Below are positions 35,130-35,394 of a stretch of 35,394 bases of DNA, piece after piece. The DNA lies in assembly GCA_949286015.1 (NCBI GenBank), contig CASEBB010000064.1:1-35394 (forward strand). Direction: 5' to 3'. The position numbers and the translations under genes are program-made. The notes beneath the pieces were generated by a model that saw nothing but the letters and a program-made list of their open reading frames with translations, had not been told where the DNA came from and made no database searches. Position 1 is the first letter of the stretch; each line of letters begins with the position of its first letter. The stretch comes from an uncultured Succinivibrionaceae bacterium (GTDB taxonomy: Bacteria; Pseudomonadota; Gammaproteobacteria; Enterobacterales; Succinivibrionaceae).

Positions 35130-35394
35130 ATTAGAGAGTTTTTCCCAGAAAATAGGGAAGTACTCATGGGTGCTGCTGATTTTTCTTGCATATCTAGTTT
35201 CAGGTGAAACGAAAGCGAAAAATCAAAGTGAGACAGTGCGGGGAGCAAGCAAGCACCAGCGCTCGGACGAAAAAGGGAACGGCTTTAGGTAAGTTGCTCT
35301 TGACCTAGAGTTGTCGGCGCATGCCCCACTCGTAAGAGTGGGGTTAGCCGACATTTAGTATTGGGGCTTTAGCCAAGCACAGCGTACACACATC
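35130..35394 (+). ncRNA. HEARO-like omega-RNA (IscB-associated guide RNA), runs to the window end
   Basis: Successive stems and motifs on the plus strand follow the HEARO plan as I remember it. These are ttccc/gggaa (35142-35159), 'gtactcatgggtgctgctg', and a long stem gatttttc/gaaaaatc (35178-35224) with an inner gtttca/tgaaac hairpin. Next come the conserved-looking 'GTGAGACAGTGCG' (from 35228), 'CGGACGAAAAAGGGAAC' (35264-35280) and a stem ctttaggt/acctagag (35283-35310). Last is a two-tier hairpin gtcggc...ccccactc-GTAA-gagtgggg...gccgac (35313-35352). In known loci this RNA lies directly 5' of an IscB nuclease gene and carries the guide at its 5' end. The ORF would begin just beyond the window, and the guide would be around 35110-35140. 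Exact ends are uncertain. Confidence 0.6.

Overview
The window looks like a piece of chromosome from a gammaproteobacterium, probably an anaerobic or microaerophilic gut lineage (Succinivibrionaceae is my guess, not proven). The basis is the gene set (PepD, UspE, MurJ, an AcrAB-type pump, a YhiI/RbbA/YhhJ-type ABC exporter, an AhpC/AhpF peroxide pair), the spread-out layout with many gene-poor gaps of 0.3 to 2 kb, and frequent Ala/Ser/Thr-rich low-complexity tails in envelope proteins. No rRNA, tRNA or CRISPR array was recognised.

Layout. Bases 1-1972 (+) hold the 3' end of a large DNA methyltransferase/restriction protein and an HNH endonuclease, probably the edge of a defence locus. Bases 2300-3367 (+) encode an iron-type alcohol dehydrogenase. 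Bases 3483-9350 (-) hold a small unknown protein and an RND multidrug pump (adaptor upstream, permease downstream, about 700 non-coding bases between them). Bases 9351-12013 have no intact gene but hold several layered remnants: a candidate small RNA, a 154-bp MITE with perfect ends and an 8-bp target duplication sitting inside a 32-codon membrane-peptide gene, and an IS200/IS605-type right end with a TnpB-like omega-RNA fold but no nuclease ORF. Then come pepD (-), a small lipoprotein (+), a basic small protein (-), and a second IS605-like RNA hairpin near 16.55 kb. Bases 18116-24540 (-) form a four-gene ABC export operon (HlyD-type fusion protein, tandem ATPase, two ABC-2 permeases). After that, all on the minus strand, are an AEC transporter, uspE, murJ and a ZIP metal transporter. 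Bases 31.6-34.97 kb (+) form an oxidative-stress block: a candidate small RNA, ahpC with strong promoter and terminator, and an AhpF whose two halves are in swapped order. The last 265 bases (+) carry a structured RNA with the motifs of HEARO, the omega-RNA that lies upstream of IscB genes; an IscB ORF should start just past the window.

Main points of interest: (1) three separate RNA-guided-nuclease-type RNA signatures (one HEARO-like, two TnpB/IS605-like) with no nuclease ORF inside the window; (2) the MITE that splits a tiny membrane-protein gene whose reading frame is restored exactly on excision; (3) the circularly permuted AhpF; (4) two candidate small RNAs with their own terminators. 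All protein functions come from motif reading, and no database search was run.
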